From Brevundimonas sp. NIBR11 (GTDB lineage: Bacteria; Pseudomonadota; Alphaproteobacteria; Caulobacterales; Caulobacteraceae), in the NCBI RefSeq assembly GCF_027912535.1, contig NZ_CP115465.1, positions 479,001 to 543,000 of the forward strand: 64,000 bases of DNA. Reading direction: 5' to 3'. A model generated the notes under the pieces. The model saw nothing but the letters and a program-made list of their open reading frames with translations. It did not search any database and had not been told where the DNA came from. The position numbers and the translations under genes were made by a program. Below, piece after piece: positions 34,368 to 45,196 of this stretch. Every line of letters starts with the position of its first letter. The stretch's first letter is position 1.

Positions 34368-35012
34368 ATGCGTGACATTCCAGAGGAAATGGCCGCCCGC
34401 ATCGAGAGCGGGGCGGCGATGCTCAGCCACGTGTGGATCGTGGACCGTGAGGAGGGCGACCCGCTCGGCTTCACCGATCACGATCGGGACCTGAGCATCG
34501 ACGGCGTCTCGTGCCGGGCTGCGAGCGGGTGGACGCAGGGCGTGGCTGACGCGGCCGAGGGACTGGCCCCGGGAAGTCTGGCGATCACCGGGGTGCTGGA
34601 TGACGAGCGGATCGTCGAGACCGATATGACGGCAGGCTTGTGGGACGAGGCGAAGGTCTCCCTATGGCGTGTGGACTGGGAGCGGCCTGACCTGAAGGTC
34701 CTTCTGTACCGCGGGACGCTGAGCCGGATTCGCCGCGAGGGTAATAGCTTCACCGCCGAGATCGAAGGGCCGCTAGCGGCGCTGGAGCGGATCGTTGGGC
34801 GGACGTTCGGGCGTAGCTGCGACGCGGTGCTGGGCGATGCGCGCTGCGGCGTGGATCCGGCCGGGCGCAGTTGCGACAAGCGTTGGGAGACCTGTGTCGG
34901 GACCTTTCTGAACGGTATAAACTTCCAGGGATTTCCGGACATCCCGGGAGATGACTTCCTGACCGCCTATCCGGCGACAGGGGGCCTGCATGATGGCGGG
35001 AGCCGCCGGTGA
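34368..35012 (+). CDS. GTA baseplate protein gp13 (DUF2163), apparently shortened
   Basis: A 214-residue DUF2163 protein. The N-terminal domain is normal (WIVDREEGDPLGFTDHDRDL, GWTQGVADAAEGLAPG). The C-terminal signature is also present (CDKRWETCVGTFLNGINFQG, FPDIPGDDF). Family members are typically near 290 residues; here CGVD at 160-163 passes directly to CDKRW at 169. The ~65-residue beta segment normally between them is missing while the frame is kept. Cys pairs remain. Overlaps gp14 (GTGA). Confidence 0.88.
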   Translation: MRDIPEEMAARIESGAAMLSHVWIVDREEGDPLGFTDHDRDLSIDGVSCRAASGWTQGVADAAEGLAPGSLAITGVLDDERIVETDMTAGLWDEAKVSLWRVDWERPDLKVLLYRGTLSRIRREGNSFTAEIEGPLAALERIVGRTFGRSCDAVLGDARCGVDPAGRSCDKRWETCVGTFLNGINFQGFPDIPGDDFLTAYPATGGLHDGGSRR

Positions 35013-35461
35013 GCGCGGTCGTGGTCGCGGCGCGCGCCTGGCTGGGTACGCCCTACCAGCATCAGGCCAGTGTGAAAGGCCAAGGCGCGGATTGTCTTGG
35101 CCTGGTGCGCGGGGTCTGGCGAGAGACGGTGGGTGGCGAGCCGGAGCAGACGCCGGCCTATCAGCCTGACTGGGCCGAGGTGGGTGGTGACGAAGCCCTG
35201 CTCGAGGCTGCGCAGCGGTGGCTGATCGAGAAGCCGGTCGCGGAAATGGCGCCCGGCGACGTGCTTCTGTTTCGGATGGTCCAGGGGGCTCCGGTGAAAC
35301 ACTGCGCGATCCTGAGCGACGTGGGCGGTCCGGAGACGAGGATGATCCACGCCTACTGGGGCCGGGCGGTGGTCGAGAGCTGGATGGGACCCTGGTGGCA
35401 ACGGCGGCTGGCGGCGGTCTTCGCCTGGCCGGCGCCAGGCTTGGCTGAGGAGGGGAATTGA
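35009..35461 (+). CDS. GTA cell-wall peptidase (gp14, NlpC/P60)
   Basis: A 150-residue NlpC/P60 endopeptidase: WLGTPYQHQASVKGQGADCLG with catalytic Cys29, and VKHCAIL with catalytic His98. It presumably cuts peptidoglycan during DNA delivery. GTG 35009 overlaps the gp13 stop; its own stop overlaps the gp15 ATG by one base. Confidence 0.93.
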   Translation: MSAVVVAARAWLGTPYQHQASVKGQGADCLGLVRGVWRETVGGEPEQTPAYQPDWAEVGGDEALLEAAQRWLIEKPVAEMAPGDVLLFRMVQGAPVKHCAILSDVGGPETRMIHAYWGRAVVESWMGPWWQRRLAAVFAWPAPGLAEEGN

Positions 35462-38400
35462 TGGCGCAGGTGGTTCTGGGCGGTGTCGGGGGCTTGATCG
35501 GCGGCGGTGCGGGTCGCGCCGTCGGCGCGGCTCTGGGCGGCTTGGCGGATCGGGGTCTGATCGACGCTCTGTCGCCGGCGCGGCAACGAGGCCCTCGCCT
35601 CGAGACCTTGAAGGTCCAGTCGACGGCGGAAGGTGCGCCGATGTCCTGCGTGTTCGGCCGGGCGCGCCTGGCCGGGCAAATGATCTGGGCGGCGCGATTC
35701 CTGGAGCGGCGCAACGAAAGCGGAGGCGGCAAGGGCGGCCCACGCAGCGTGGACTATGCCTATTCCCTGAGCTTCGCGGTCGCCCTCTGCGAGGGGCCGA
35801 TCGACGGGATCGGTCGCATCTGGGCCGACGGGCGGCTGATGGACCAGACGGGTGTGGCGATGCGCGTCTATCGCGGCACGGCGGATCAGACGCCTGACCC
35901 CCTGATCGAGGCCGTGGAAGGGGCAGCTCCAGCCTATCGTGGGACGGCCTATGTCGTCCTCGAGGATCTGCCGCTTGATGCGTTCGGGGATCGGGCGCCG
36001 CAGCTGAGTTTCGAGGTGTTCCGCCGGCCGCCTGGCCATGGGCTGGAGGAGATGCTGGAGGGCGTCTGTCTCATTCCGGGCGCGGGCGAGTTCGTGCTGG
36101 CGACAGAGCCAGTGATGCGCCGCGACGGTCTCACGAGGACGACGGTCGAGAATGGACGTCTAGGCAATGGTCGGACCGATCTGACCGTCTCGCTGGATCA
36201 ACTCGAAGCGCATTGTCCGAACCTGAAACGGGTCAGTCTGGTGGTCGGCTGGTTCGGCGATGACTTGCGAGCCGGCCATTGTCACGTGAAGCCTGGCGTC
36301 GAACGACAGGACAAGTTGACCGAGCCACTCGTGTGGTCCGTCGCGGGCCTCTCTCGGGACGACGCCCATTTGATCTCAGAGGTCGATGGACGCCCCGCTT
36401 ATGGGGGCACGCCCTCCGACGACAGCGTGAGACAGGCCGTGGCGGCCTTGAGGGCACGGGGCTGGGCCGTAACTCTCTATCCCTTCGTGTTCATGGACAT
36501 CGCGGCCGACAACGACCTGCCCGATCCGTATGGCGGTGAGCGGCAGGCGGCCTATCCGTGGCGCGGGCGCATCAAGGGTGAGGACGGGCCGGATGCGACG
36601 GAGGAAGTCGCGGCGATGTTCGGAGGCGCGGAGGAATGGGGGCTGCGTCGGCTGGCGCTGCACTATGCGGCGCTGGCGGTCGAGACAGGCTGCGACGGGT
36701 TGCTGATCGGGTCCGAGATGCGGGGACTGACCTGGACCAGGGACGAGGCCGGCGGCTATCCGGCGGTCGATCAGTATCAGACGCTGGCTGCAGAGTGCCG
36801 CTTGGTCGTCGGTCCGGACGTGGCCCTGTCCTACGCGGCGGACTGGTCGGAATACGCGAACCATCGGCCCGGCGATGGGGCAGGCGATGTGGTCTTCCAT
36901 CTGGATCCGCTGTGGGCGCACGAGGCGATCACCTATGTCGGGATCGACTGGTACCCGCCCTTGGGCGATTGGCGAGGCGGCGAAGGCGGGATCGACGCCG
37001 CCCTTTTCGCCGGGCCTGACGATCCTGCCTATCTGGTCGCTCAGATCGCCGGCGGCGAGTGCTTCGATTGGTACTATGCGAGTGACGCGGATCGGGAGAC
37101 GCAGACGCGCACGCCGATCATCGACACCGCGCATGGAGAGGATTGGATCTTTCGAGCCAAGGACCTGAAGGCATGGTGGTCCAGCGCGCACCACAATCGA
37201 CGGGGCGGGGTTCGCGACACGGCGCCGACCGCGTGGATCCCCGAGATGAAGCCGATGCGGCTCACCGAGTTCGGCTGCGCGGCGGTGGATCGGGGCGGCA
37301 ATGCACCGAACCTGTTCCCGGATCCCAAGTCGTCCGAGAGCCACCTGCCGCCATTTTCAACCGGCAGCCGTGACGATCGGATGCAAAGACGAGCGCTGGA
37401 AGCGGTGCTGGGCCATTTCGCCGAGCCCGCCAACAATCCCGTATCGACGGTCTACGGTCTGCCGATGATCACTGGCGCTGATGTCTGGTGCTGGGATGCT
37501 AGGCCTTATCCGGCCTTTCCCGCACTCAAAACGGTCTGGGCCGATGCCGGAGCCTGGCGCACAGGTCATTGGCTAAACGGGCGAGTCGGCGGCGGAACCA
37601 GGCGCATGCTCGCCGCCATTCTGAGGCGCGGAGGACTGAGCGAAGCCGACTTCCTGGTCGCCGAGCCATCGGGTGCGGTGGAAGGCTATGTCATCGATCG
37701 GCCGATGCGTACGCGTGACGCATTGGAACCGTTGTTGCAGGTCTTTGGCATGACGGCGGCGGAACGCGGCGGGATCGTGAATCTTCTCGGCGCGGAGGCC
37801 GAAGCGCACTCCCTGGCGATAGACGCGCTCGCGGTCAGGAATGACGGACCTGGCCTGACGCAGACGCGCACGCTGTCCGAAGGGTTGAGCGCCGTGAGGG
37901 TCCGCCATATCGACGAGGGTGCGGACTATCAGACCGGCGCCGTGGTGGTCCGCAGCCAAACCATTGGGAATGGAGGCAGCCTCGACTTCGACCTGCCTGC
38001 GGTTTGCGGCGGGGACTTAGCGAAGGCTCTAGGGGCGCGGCTTCTGAGCGGCGAAGGCGCGGCTCGGCTGAGCGTGGCCCTGGGACCGCTGGCGACTCTT
38101 TCGTTCGAGCCGGGAGACGCAGTGGTGGTCGAGGGCCAACCGGGCGCGTGGCGCGTCGAGCGGTTGAGCGTGGACGAGCATCCGACGGCCTGGCTGGCTC
38201 CCCGGGTCGGCCCGATGTTTGTGTCCGAATCCGTGGTGTGGCGTCTGGGAGACTCCGTCGAGAGGCCCGGGACCCCGTTTGTAGAAATCCTTGATCTGCC
38301 GCCGCTTCCCGGCACGGAAAGCGACGACCGTCCGATCGCTGCAGCGGCGGTCGAGCCATGGCGTTCGATGAGCATTCATATCGGCGAGACAAGCGACACT

Positions 38401-39192
38401 TTGACCCTGCGCGGTGTGGTCGCCGTTCCGGCGACGGTGGGAGAGTTGACGGCTCCTTTGCCGCCCGGGGTCCTGCATCGATGGGACGAAAGCAACTCCG
38501 TCCTGGTTCGGCTGGAGGGGCGTGTTCCGACATCGGCGAACGAGATGGCCGTACTGAGCGGTGCGAACCTGGCGGCGGTGCGGACGACGCTCGGATGGGA
38601 GATTCTGCAGTATCGGCATGCCGACCTGATCGGTGACGCGCTATGGCGATTGAGCGGACTTCTTAGGGGCCAGCAGGGAACCGAGACCGAAATGGCTCCG
38701 GGAGCGGCGACGGGGGCATTCGTCGTGCTGCTCGATGCCCGAATGGGTCGGTTCAAGACGGGGGTGCAGGAGCGCGGTCTGGAGCGAACGGTCAGGGTCG
38801 GTCCCGAAGGCCTGGCCCCGGGCGGATCCGGCTTCGCTCGGAAGACCTGGACCCCGCGAGGTTTGCATGGTCGTCCCTGGAGCCCGACGGGCTTGCACGC
38901 ATCCTCCAAGGAGGGGGGCGTGGGCGTCAGCTGGACGCCACGGGTACGGGTCGGCGGCGACGTCTGGGACATGGAGCCCGTCGCGGTCGATCCGTCGCGC
39001 TTCCGCGTCCGCGTGACCGATGGCGGGGTCGAGCGCAGGGTGTTCGAAGTGGAGGATGCCACGCTTCTCTACAGCGCTGACGATATGGCGGTCGACTTTC
39101 CGTCGGGCATGCACGCTGCCGAGATCCATGTGGCGCAGTTCGGGGCGGCCTTTGGCTGGGGCGTGGAAGCCTCGACGCGGTTGATCGCCTGA
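35461..39192 (+). CDS. GTA baseplate hub / host-specificity protein (gp15)
   Basis: A 1243-residue multidomain protein, close in size to gp15 of RcGTA. An N-terminal Gly-rich segment (VVLGGVGGLIGGGAGRAVGA) leads into a phage-tail hub region, then a GTA TIM-barrel (about 400-720: GLLIGSEMRGLTW, VGIDWYPPLGDWRGG, EFGCAAVDRGGNAPNLFPDP) resembling glycoside hydrolases, followed by phage-tail_3 type domains. ATG 35461 has GAGGAGGGG upstream. It is the last gene of the cluster. Confidence 0.92.
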   Translation: MAQVVLGGVGGLIGGGAGRAVGAALGGLADRGLIDALSPARQRGPRLETLKVQSTAEGAPMSCVFGRARLAGQMIWAARFLERRNESGGGKGGPRSVDYAYSLSFAVALCEGPIDGIGRIWADGRLMDQTGVAMRVYRGTADQTPDPLIEAVEGAAPAYRGTAYVVLEDLPLDAFGDRAPQLSFEVFRRPPGHGLEEMLEGVCLIPGAGEFVLATEPVMRRDGLTRTTVENGRLGNGRTDLTVSLDQLEAHCPNLKRVSLVVGWFGDDLRAGHCHVKPGVERQDKLTEPLVWSVAGLSRDDAHLISEVDGRPAYGGTPSDDSVRQAVAALRARGWAVTLYPFVFMDIAADNDLPDPYGGERQAAYPWRGRIKGEDGPDATEEVAAMFGGAEEWGLRRLALHYAALAVETGCDGLLIGSEMRGLTWTRDEAGGYPAVDQYQTLAAECRLVVGPDVALSYAADWSEYANHRPGDGAGDVVFHLDPLWAHEAITYVGIDWYPPLGDWRGGEGGIDAALFAGPDDPAYLVAQIAGGECFDWYYASDADRETQTRTPIIDTAHGEDWIFRAKDLKAWWSSAHHNRRGGVRDTAPTAWIPEMKPMRLTEFGCAAVDRGGNAPNLFPDPKSSESHLPPFSTGSRDDRMQRRALEAVLGHFAEPANNPVSTVYGLPMITGADVWCWDARPYPAFPALKTVWADAGAWRTGHWLNGRVGGGTRRMLAAILRRGGLSEADFLVAEPSGAVEGYVIDRPMRTRDALEPLLQVFGMTAAERGGIVNLLGAEAEAHSLAIDALAVRNDGPGLTQTRTLSEGLSAVRVRHIDEGADYQTGAVVVRSQTIGNGGSLDFDLPAVCGGDLAKALGARLLSGEGAARLSVALGPLATLSFEPGDAVVVEGQPGAWRVERLSVDEHPTAWLAPRVGPMFVSESVVWRLGDSVERPGTPFVEILDLPPLPGTESDDRPIAAAAVEPWRSMSIHIGETSDTLTLRGVVAVPATVGELTAPLPPGVLHRWDESNSVLVRLEGRVPTSANEMAVLSGANLAAVRTTLGWEILQYRHADLIGDALWRLSGLLRGQQGTETEMAPGAATGAFVVLLDARMGRFKTGVQERGLERTVRVGPEGLAPGGSGFARKTWTPRGLHGRPWSPTGLHASSKEGGVGVSWTPRVRVGGDVWDMEPVAVDPSRFRVRVTDGGVERRVFEVEDATLLYSADDMAVDFPSGMHAAEIHVAQFGAAFGWGVEASTRLIA

Positions 39193-39280
39193 AAAACATT
39201 GCGCCGCACACCGCATGCCTTAACTGACGGAACGCAGGCCGGTCGCGTGTGTGCGCCGGATTCGAAGGAGCAGCGACGGC

Positions 39281-40207
39281 GTGGCGGGTGATCCCTACAA
39301 GGAACTGGGCGTATCCAGGGGAGCGAGCGCCGCCGACATCAAGGCCGCGTTCCGCAAGCTGGCCAAGGAACTGCACCCCGACAAGAATCGGGGCGACACC
39401 GCGACCGAAGAGCGGTTCAAGCGGGTGTCGGCAGCCTTCGACCTCCTGAACGATCCCGACAAGAAGTCGAAATACGACAGCGGCCAGATCGACGCGGACG
39501 GCCAGCCTCAGTATCGCGGCTTCGGCGGCCAATCGGCTGGCGCCGCGGGCATGGGAACAGGCGGCTTTGGCGGCTTCGGTGCAGGCGGGCCGGGGGGACC
39601 AGGCGGACGTGCGGCCTTCGAGGATCTGGATCTCGATGACATCTTCGGCCGGTTCGGCGGCGGCGGGAGGGGACGCGCGGCGGGCTTCGGGCGAGGCCAG
39701 GATGTCCGCGCCACGCTTGAAATCAGCCTCGAGGACTCCATCGGCGGAGCGACCCGGCGCATCCAGTTTTCCGACGGACGGACGCTGGACGTCGCCATTC
39801 CCAAGGGGGCGACCAACGGCCAGACCATCCGCCTGCGCGGGCAGGGAACGGCGGGGCGAACCGAGCCGGGCGACGCCCTGATCGAACTGCGGATCGCACC
39901 GCATCCCGTGTTCAAGGTCGACGGCGCGGACCTGACCATGGACTTGGCCATCTCCATTCCCGATGCGATCCTGGGCGGCAAGGTCGAGTGCCCGACGCCG
40001 GACGGCACGGTGTCCGTGACCGTGCCCAAGGGGTCGAACTCCGGCCAGACGCTTCGTCTCAAAGGGCGGGGTGCGTTCGCCGGGGGCGCGCGGGGCGACC
40101 TGAAGGCGCGCCTGATCCTGACGCTGCCCGACACGATCGATCCGATCCTGGAGCGCGTCGCCGAAGACTGGCGCGCGAACCGCCCCTACAAGCCGGGCAA
40201 GGGCTGA
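39281..40207 (+). CDS. DnaJ-type co-chaperone (CbpA-like)
   Basis: A 308-residue class B J-protein: J domain at 1-65 with HPD (ELHPDKN), a Gly/Phe-rich linker (85-140) and two C-terminal beta-barrel substrate domains, with no zinc finger. GTG 39281 has AAGGAG 10 nt upstream. It stimulates DnaK ATPase. Its stop overlaps the start of serC (TGATG), an unusual pairing of chaperone and amino-acid enzyme. Confidence 0.92.
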   Translation: MAGDPYKELGVSRGASAADIKAAFRKLAKELHPDKNRGDTATEERFKRVSAAFDLLNDPDKKSKYDSGQIDADGQPQYRGFGGQSAGAAGMGTGGFGGFGAGGPGGPGGRAAFEDLDLDDIFGRFGGGGRGRAAGFGRGQDVRATLEISLEDSIGGATRRIQFSDGRTLDVAIPKGATNGQTIRLRGQGTAGRTEPGDALIELRIAPHPVFKVDGADLTMDLAISIPDAILGGKVECPTPDGTVSVTVPKGSNSGQTLRLKGRGAFAGGARGDLKARLILTLPDTIDPILERVAEDWRANRPYKPGKG

Positions 40208-41370
40208 TGGTCGCCAGGCCGAACGTGAAACCGGTCCGGCCCTGGTTCGCGGCGGGGCCGACGGCCAAGCGGCCTGGGTGGTCGTCGCAGGCCTTGCCGC
40301 ACGACCTGCTGGGGCGCGGCATCCGCGCTCCTGAGGTCGTCGAGCGTTTTGCGTACGGGCTTCGTTTGACCAAGGACGTTCTCCAGGTCCCCGGCGACTG
40401 GGTGCTGACCTATCTGCCGGGATCCGACACAGGCGCGGTCGAGGCGGCGCTGTGGAACATGCTGGGTGAACGGCCCGTGCAGGTCATGGCGTTCGAGAAT
40501 TTCGGCAAGCAATGGGCCATCGACGCCAAGGATCACCTGAAGCTCGACGATCTGGACATTCTGGAAGCCCCGTGGGGTCGGTTCCCGGACGTGTCGAAGG
40601 TCGATCCGAAGAAGGACCTTGTCTTCCCGTGGAATGGCACAACTTCCGGCGTGAAGACGCCGGGCGTGGACTGGATCGCGGAGGATCGCGAGGGGATCGT
40701 GATCTGCGATGCGACCTCGGCGGCCTTCGCCATGCCGATGGATTTCGCCAAGCTCGATGTCGTGACCTTCTCCTTTCAGAAGGCGCTGGGCGGAGAGGCC
40801 GGCATAGGGGTGGCGGCGTTGTCGCCGCGCGCGGTGGCCCGGCTGGACGGTTACGAGCCGCCCCGCGCCGTGCCCAAGGTCCTGCGTCTGCGCGACGCCA
40901 AGGGATTTGACCGGGCCTTGGCCACAGGGTCGATGATCAACACCTTCTCGCTGTGGACGCTGGAAGACTGGATCGACGCCCTCGAGTGGGCGAAGGGCGC
41001 GGGCGGGCTGGACGAACTGATCCGACGCACGAATGCGAATGCGGCGGCGCTGGATGAATGGGTGCTGCGGACGGCCTGGGTCGATTACCTGGCCGAGGAT
41101 CAGGCGATCCGATCGACGACCTCGGTTTGCCTCAAGATCGTCGATCCGCGTGTCACGGCATTGGACGACAGCGAACGCCAGGCCTTCGTGAAGCGGATGA
41201 AGGCGCTGCTTGAGGCCGAAGGCGCGGCGTTCGACGTGGAGAGCCATCGCAATGCGCCCGCGGGTCTGCGTGTCTGGTGCGGCTGCACCGTCGAAACCGA
41301 CGACATCGTCGCCGGTGCGCCGTGGCTGGACTGGGCGTTCCAGACCGCCGCCGGCGAACTTCGGCCCTAA
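40207..41370 (+). CDS. serC: Phosphoserine aminotransferase
   Basis: A 387-residue class V PLP aminotransferase of the alphaproteobacterial SerC type (MVARPNVKPVRPWFAAGPTAKRPGW in parts). The PLP lysine is Lys192 in FSFQKALGGEAG; DATSAAFAMPMD holds the cofactor aspartate. It converts 3-phosphohydroxypyruvate to phosphoserine and also works in pyridoxine synthesis. Coupled to the J-protein gene. The usual partner serA is not in the window. Confidence 0.93.
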   Translation: MVARPNVKPVRPWFAAGPTAKRPGWSSQALPHDLLGRGIRAPEVVERFAYGLRLTKDVLQVPGDWVLTYLPGSDTGAVEAALWNMLGERPVQVMAFENFGKQWAIDAKDHLKLDDLDILEAPWGRFPDVSKVDPKKDLVFPWNGTTSGVKTPGVDWIAEDREGIVICDATSAAFAMPMDFAKLDVVTFSFQKALGGEAGIGVAALSPRAVARLDGYEPPRAVPKVLRLRDAKGFDRALATGSMINTFSLWTLEDWIDALEWAKGAGGLDELIRRTNANAAALDEWVLRTAWVDYLAEDQAIRSTTSVCLKIVDPRVTALDDSERQAFVKRMKALLEAEGAAFDVESHRNAPAGLRVWCGCTVETDDIVAGAPWLDWAFQTAAGELRP

Positions 41371-41443
41371 ATCGTCTCGCTCAGGACGACATCACGCGAT
41401 TCCCCCGCTATAGGCTGCGCCCGCATTCTAGCGGAGACGTGCC

Positions 41444-42739
<1,296 letters not shown>

Positions 42740-42766
42740 GAAAGCCGTTCCGGCTCAACGGGACCT

Positions 42767-42783
42767 TAACCGGAGCCCGGTTA
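42767..42783 (+). promoter_or_regulatory. Inverted repeat in the promoter of the orphan response regulator
   Basis: TAACCGG (42767-42773) and CCGGTTA (42777-42783) are perfect arms around AGC. GATAAT at 42786 may be a -10, so the repeat overlaps the expected -35, as CtrA or another activator/repressor site would. It contains TTAA and TTAG half-sites. Confidence 0.45.
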
Positions 42784-42814
42784 GGGATAATGCTCGTCTC
42801 GCCGGAGTACCCGC

Positions 42815-43624
42815 TTGTTCGCAGCCGACGCCAAGACCCTGAACCGCATCCAGCCGGTCGTGCGACGCGTCCTGATCGCCGACCCGAACATGGCGTCTGC
42901 GCGGCTGCTGTTGGACATCATGAAGAGCCTAGGCGCGCGCGAGGTCGTGACCGAGTCCGACGAAAGCCGAGTATTGGACCATGCGCGCGAGATGGAGCCG
43001 GGTCTGATCTTCACCGAGAGATCGGGCGCGCGACTGGACGGCGAGCGGTTGGCCAGGAACATCCGCCGCTCGAACCTGGCGTGCCGCCGCGCCCCCATCA
43101 TCATGATGACTGCCGATGCGACCGCGTCCTCGATCAAGGGCGCGCGCGATGCGGGCATCCACGAGTTCCTGAGAAAACCCTTCACGTCGGCCGACCTGTT
43201 CCGGCGGGTCGAGAACGTGGCGCTGAAGCCGCGCGACTGGATCGAGGCCGTCGGCTACGTCGGTCCCGATCGCCGCCGGTTCAACTCGGGCGAATACGCC
43301 GGTCCGCAGAAGCGTAAGGCGGACAAGCCCTCGACGCCGGCGGCCGCCGCTCTGGCCGTCAAGGATCAGGCGCTGCGAATCCTGGCGGCCTCCCTCGCCC
43401 AGTTCGACAACGATCCGATGCAGGCCGTCCGGGCGGTCAAGCAGCAGGCGGAAACCCTGAAGGCGCTCGCCATCAAGACGTCCGACGCCCGGCTGGCGGT
43501 GGCCGCCGCTGGCCTGGAAGGGGTCATGTCGCTGGGCGCCCCGACCAAGGCGACCTTGGCGGGTCCGATCGGCGCTATTCTGGCTCTGGCCGAGCCGGGC
43601 GCGGAACTGACTCGAGCCGGCTGA
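42815..43624 (+). CDS. Response-regulator-like protein with Glu at the phosphorylation site
   Basis: A 269-residue protein: receiver domain at 15-130 and an Ala/Lys-rich helical C-terminus. The acid pocket (ADPN), Thr99 and Lys121 (LRKPF) are in place, but the strand-3 end reads LIFTE, with Glu68 where the phospho-acceptor Asp should be. Glu can mimic phosphorylation, so the domain may be locked or act as a scaffold. VGPDRRRFNSGEYAG follows, a motif seen in Caulobacterales regulators of this kind. TTG 42815 is the start. No DNA-binding domain recognised. Confidence 0.8.
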   Translation: MFAADAKTLNRIQPVVRRVLIADPNMASARLLLDIMKSLGAREVVTESDESRVLDHAREMEPGLIFTERSGARLDGERLARNIRRSNLACRRAPIIMMTADATASSIKGARDAGIHEFLRKPFTSADLFRRVENVALKPRDWIEAVGYVGPDRRRFNSGEYAGPQKRKADKPSTPAAAALAVKDQALRILAASLAQFDNDPMQAVRAVKQQAETLKALAIKTSDARLAVAAAGLEGVMSLGAPTKATLAGPIGAILALAEPGAELTRAG

Positions 43625-43648
43625 CGATTGCGACTACCGACTAGCAGA

Positions 43649-43680
43649 ACAGGCGCGCGGTGTGCCGCGCGCCTGTCTTC
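43649..43680 (+). terminator. Bidirectional hairpin terminator
   Basis: A perfect 12-bp stem, ACAGGCGCGCGG (43649-43660) and CCGCGCGCCTGT (43665-43676), around TGTG, then CTTC. It lies between the response-regulator gene and the convergent rpoH. Confidence 0.75.
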
Positions 43681-43704
43681 GCATGACCGCACTAGATCCG
43701 TCGA

Positions 43705-44592
43705 TTATGCGTCGACGAGGTTCCGCTCCTCGGCGGCCGCGCGCATGGCCTTCTGCAGCTTCTCGAACGCGCGAACCTCGATCTGCCGCACACGCTCGCG
43801 CGACACGCCGTATTGGCCGGCCAGCTCTTCCAGAGTCACCGGATCGTCCTTCAGGCGACGCTCGGTCAGGATGTGCTTCTCACGGTCCGTCAGCTCGCCC
43901 ATGGCCTCTTCCAGCAGGCTCATGCGGATCGACTTCTCTTCGTCGTCGGCCAGCTGGGTCTCCTGCGAGACGGCATTGTCGTCCGACAGCCAGTCCTGCC
44001 ACTCCGACTCGCCATCCACGCGCAGGGGCGCGTTCAGAGAGGCGTCGCCGCCGAGACGGCGGTTCATGTTGGTGACCTCTTCCTCCGACACGCCCAGCTT
44101 TGTGGCGATGGCCGAGAGATGTTCCGGATGCAGGTCGCCTTCCTCGAAGGCCGAGATCTGGCTTTTGGCCTTGCGCAGGTTGAAGAACAGCTTCTTCTGC
44201 GCCGCCGTGGTGCCCATCTTCACGAGGGACCAGCTGCGCAGGATATATTCCTGGATCGAGGCGCGGATCCACCACATGGCGTAGGTCGCCAGGCGGAAGC
44301 CCTTGTCCGGGTCGAACTTCTTCACGGCCTGCATCAGGCCGACGTTGCCTTCCGAGATCACCTCGCCGATCGGCAGGCCGTAGCCGCGATAACCCATGGC
44401 GATCTTGGCCACGAGGCGAAGGTGGGACGTCACGAGACGGTGCGCGCTCTCGGAGTCCTGATGCTCGGTCCAACGCTTGGCGAGCATGAACTCTTCGTCC
44501 TTGCTCAGCATCGGGAATTTGCGGATTTCGGTCAGGTATCGCGACAGTCCCTGTTCAGGCGACATCACCGCGAGTGATTTCATGGCAGTCAT
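43705..44592 (-). CDS. rpoH: RNA polymerase sigma-32 factor
   Basis: A 295-residue heat-shock sigma factor. Region 2 (SHLRLVAKIAMGYRGYGLPI, then FDPDKGFRLATYAMWWIRA) and the RpoH box QKKLFFNLRK identify RpoH over RpoD. Region 4 HTH is VTLEELAGQYGVSRERVRQIE. It directs transcription of chaperone and protease genes. A promoter of the housekeeping type lies 175-205 nt upstream (44767-44795), leaving a long 5' leader that could regulate translation. ATG 44592 was taken; ATG 44583 is possible. Confidence 0.96.
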   Translation of the reverse strand: MTAMKSLAVMSPEQGLSRYLTEIRKFPMLSKDEEFMLAKRWTEHQDSESAHRLVTSHLRLVAKIAMGYRGYGLPIGEVISEGNVGLMQAVKKFDPDKGFRLATYAMWWIRASIQEYILRSWSLVKMGTTAAQKKLFFNLRKAKSQISAFEEGDLHPEHLSAIATKLGVSEEEVTNMNRRLGGDASLNAPLRVDGESEWQDWLSDDNAVSQETQLADDEEKSIRMSLLEEAMGELTDREKHILTERRLKDDPVTLEELAGQYGVSRERVRQIEVRAFEKLQKAMRAAAEERNLVDA

Positions 44593-44766
44593 TTGGTCCC
44601 TCCGAACCTAGATCAGAGCAGGCTCTGCGGCTCCGGCCACCGAATGTGCGCCGGGGTCCTCACCCCTCAACCGGACAAGTAGCTATGGGTTGCCGTCTTT
44701 GTCAGAGGCGGATCGTCACACCGAAGCGTGACCGTGTCCCAGGCGCCACTTGCGCCGATGAAGGGC

Positions 44767-44795
44767 TGTATAGCGGATAGTCAGTCCTTAATCAA
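44767..44795 (-). promoter_or_regulatory. Sigma-70-type promoter of rpoH
   Basis: On the minus strand TTGATT (44795-44790) and TATACA (44772-44767) are separated by exactly 17 nt. They predict a transcript starting near 44760 and a ~165-nt leader before the rpoH start. Confidence 0.6.
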
Positions 44796-44879
44796 GACTT
44801 ACATGTCCGCTTGGCGTGATTAACCCGGACGCGACCGGCTCCAGGCTCGACCATGAGGTTGAAACGGCCACCGTCGAGC

Positions 44880-45185
44880 TCAGATCCCGAGAATGTCGCG
44901 GTATCTCGGATGCACCGCCTCGGCATGTTCCGGGTGCTTCTGCAAATAGGCCGAGAAGAACGGACAGACCGGCAGGATCAGCAGACCGCGTTCCTTGGCG
45001 TCCGCCAGGACGTGCTTGGCGAGACGGCTGGCAATGCCCTGACCCTCCAGCGCCTCGGGCACCAAGGTCTCGGTGATCATCAGATTGGGTTCGGACAGGT
45101 TGTAGGTGACCACGGCCACCTGATCGCCGACCGGCAGCTCGTAGCGGTGCAGTTCGGTGTTGTCGCGGATCGTGGCGTCGGTCAT
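44880..45185 (-). CDS. GNAT-type N-acetyltransferase, YjdJ family
   Basis: A 101-residue small acetyltransferase: ELPVGDQVAVVTYNL, VPEALEGQGIASRLAKHVLADAKERG with the acetyl-CoA loop, and LPVCPFFSAYLQKHPEH, which is typical of the YjdJ/Gcn5-related-2 group. Substrate unknown. It is 11 nt downstream of the RluD-family gene and probably co-transcribed. Confidence 0.88.
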   Translation of the reverse strand: MTDATIRDNTELHRYELPVGDQVAVVTYNLSEPNLMITETLVPEALEGQGIASRLAKHVLADAKERGLLILPVCPFFSAYLQKHPEHAEAVHPRYRDILGI

Positions 45186-45196
45186 GGCGGGGGCTC

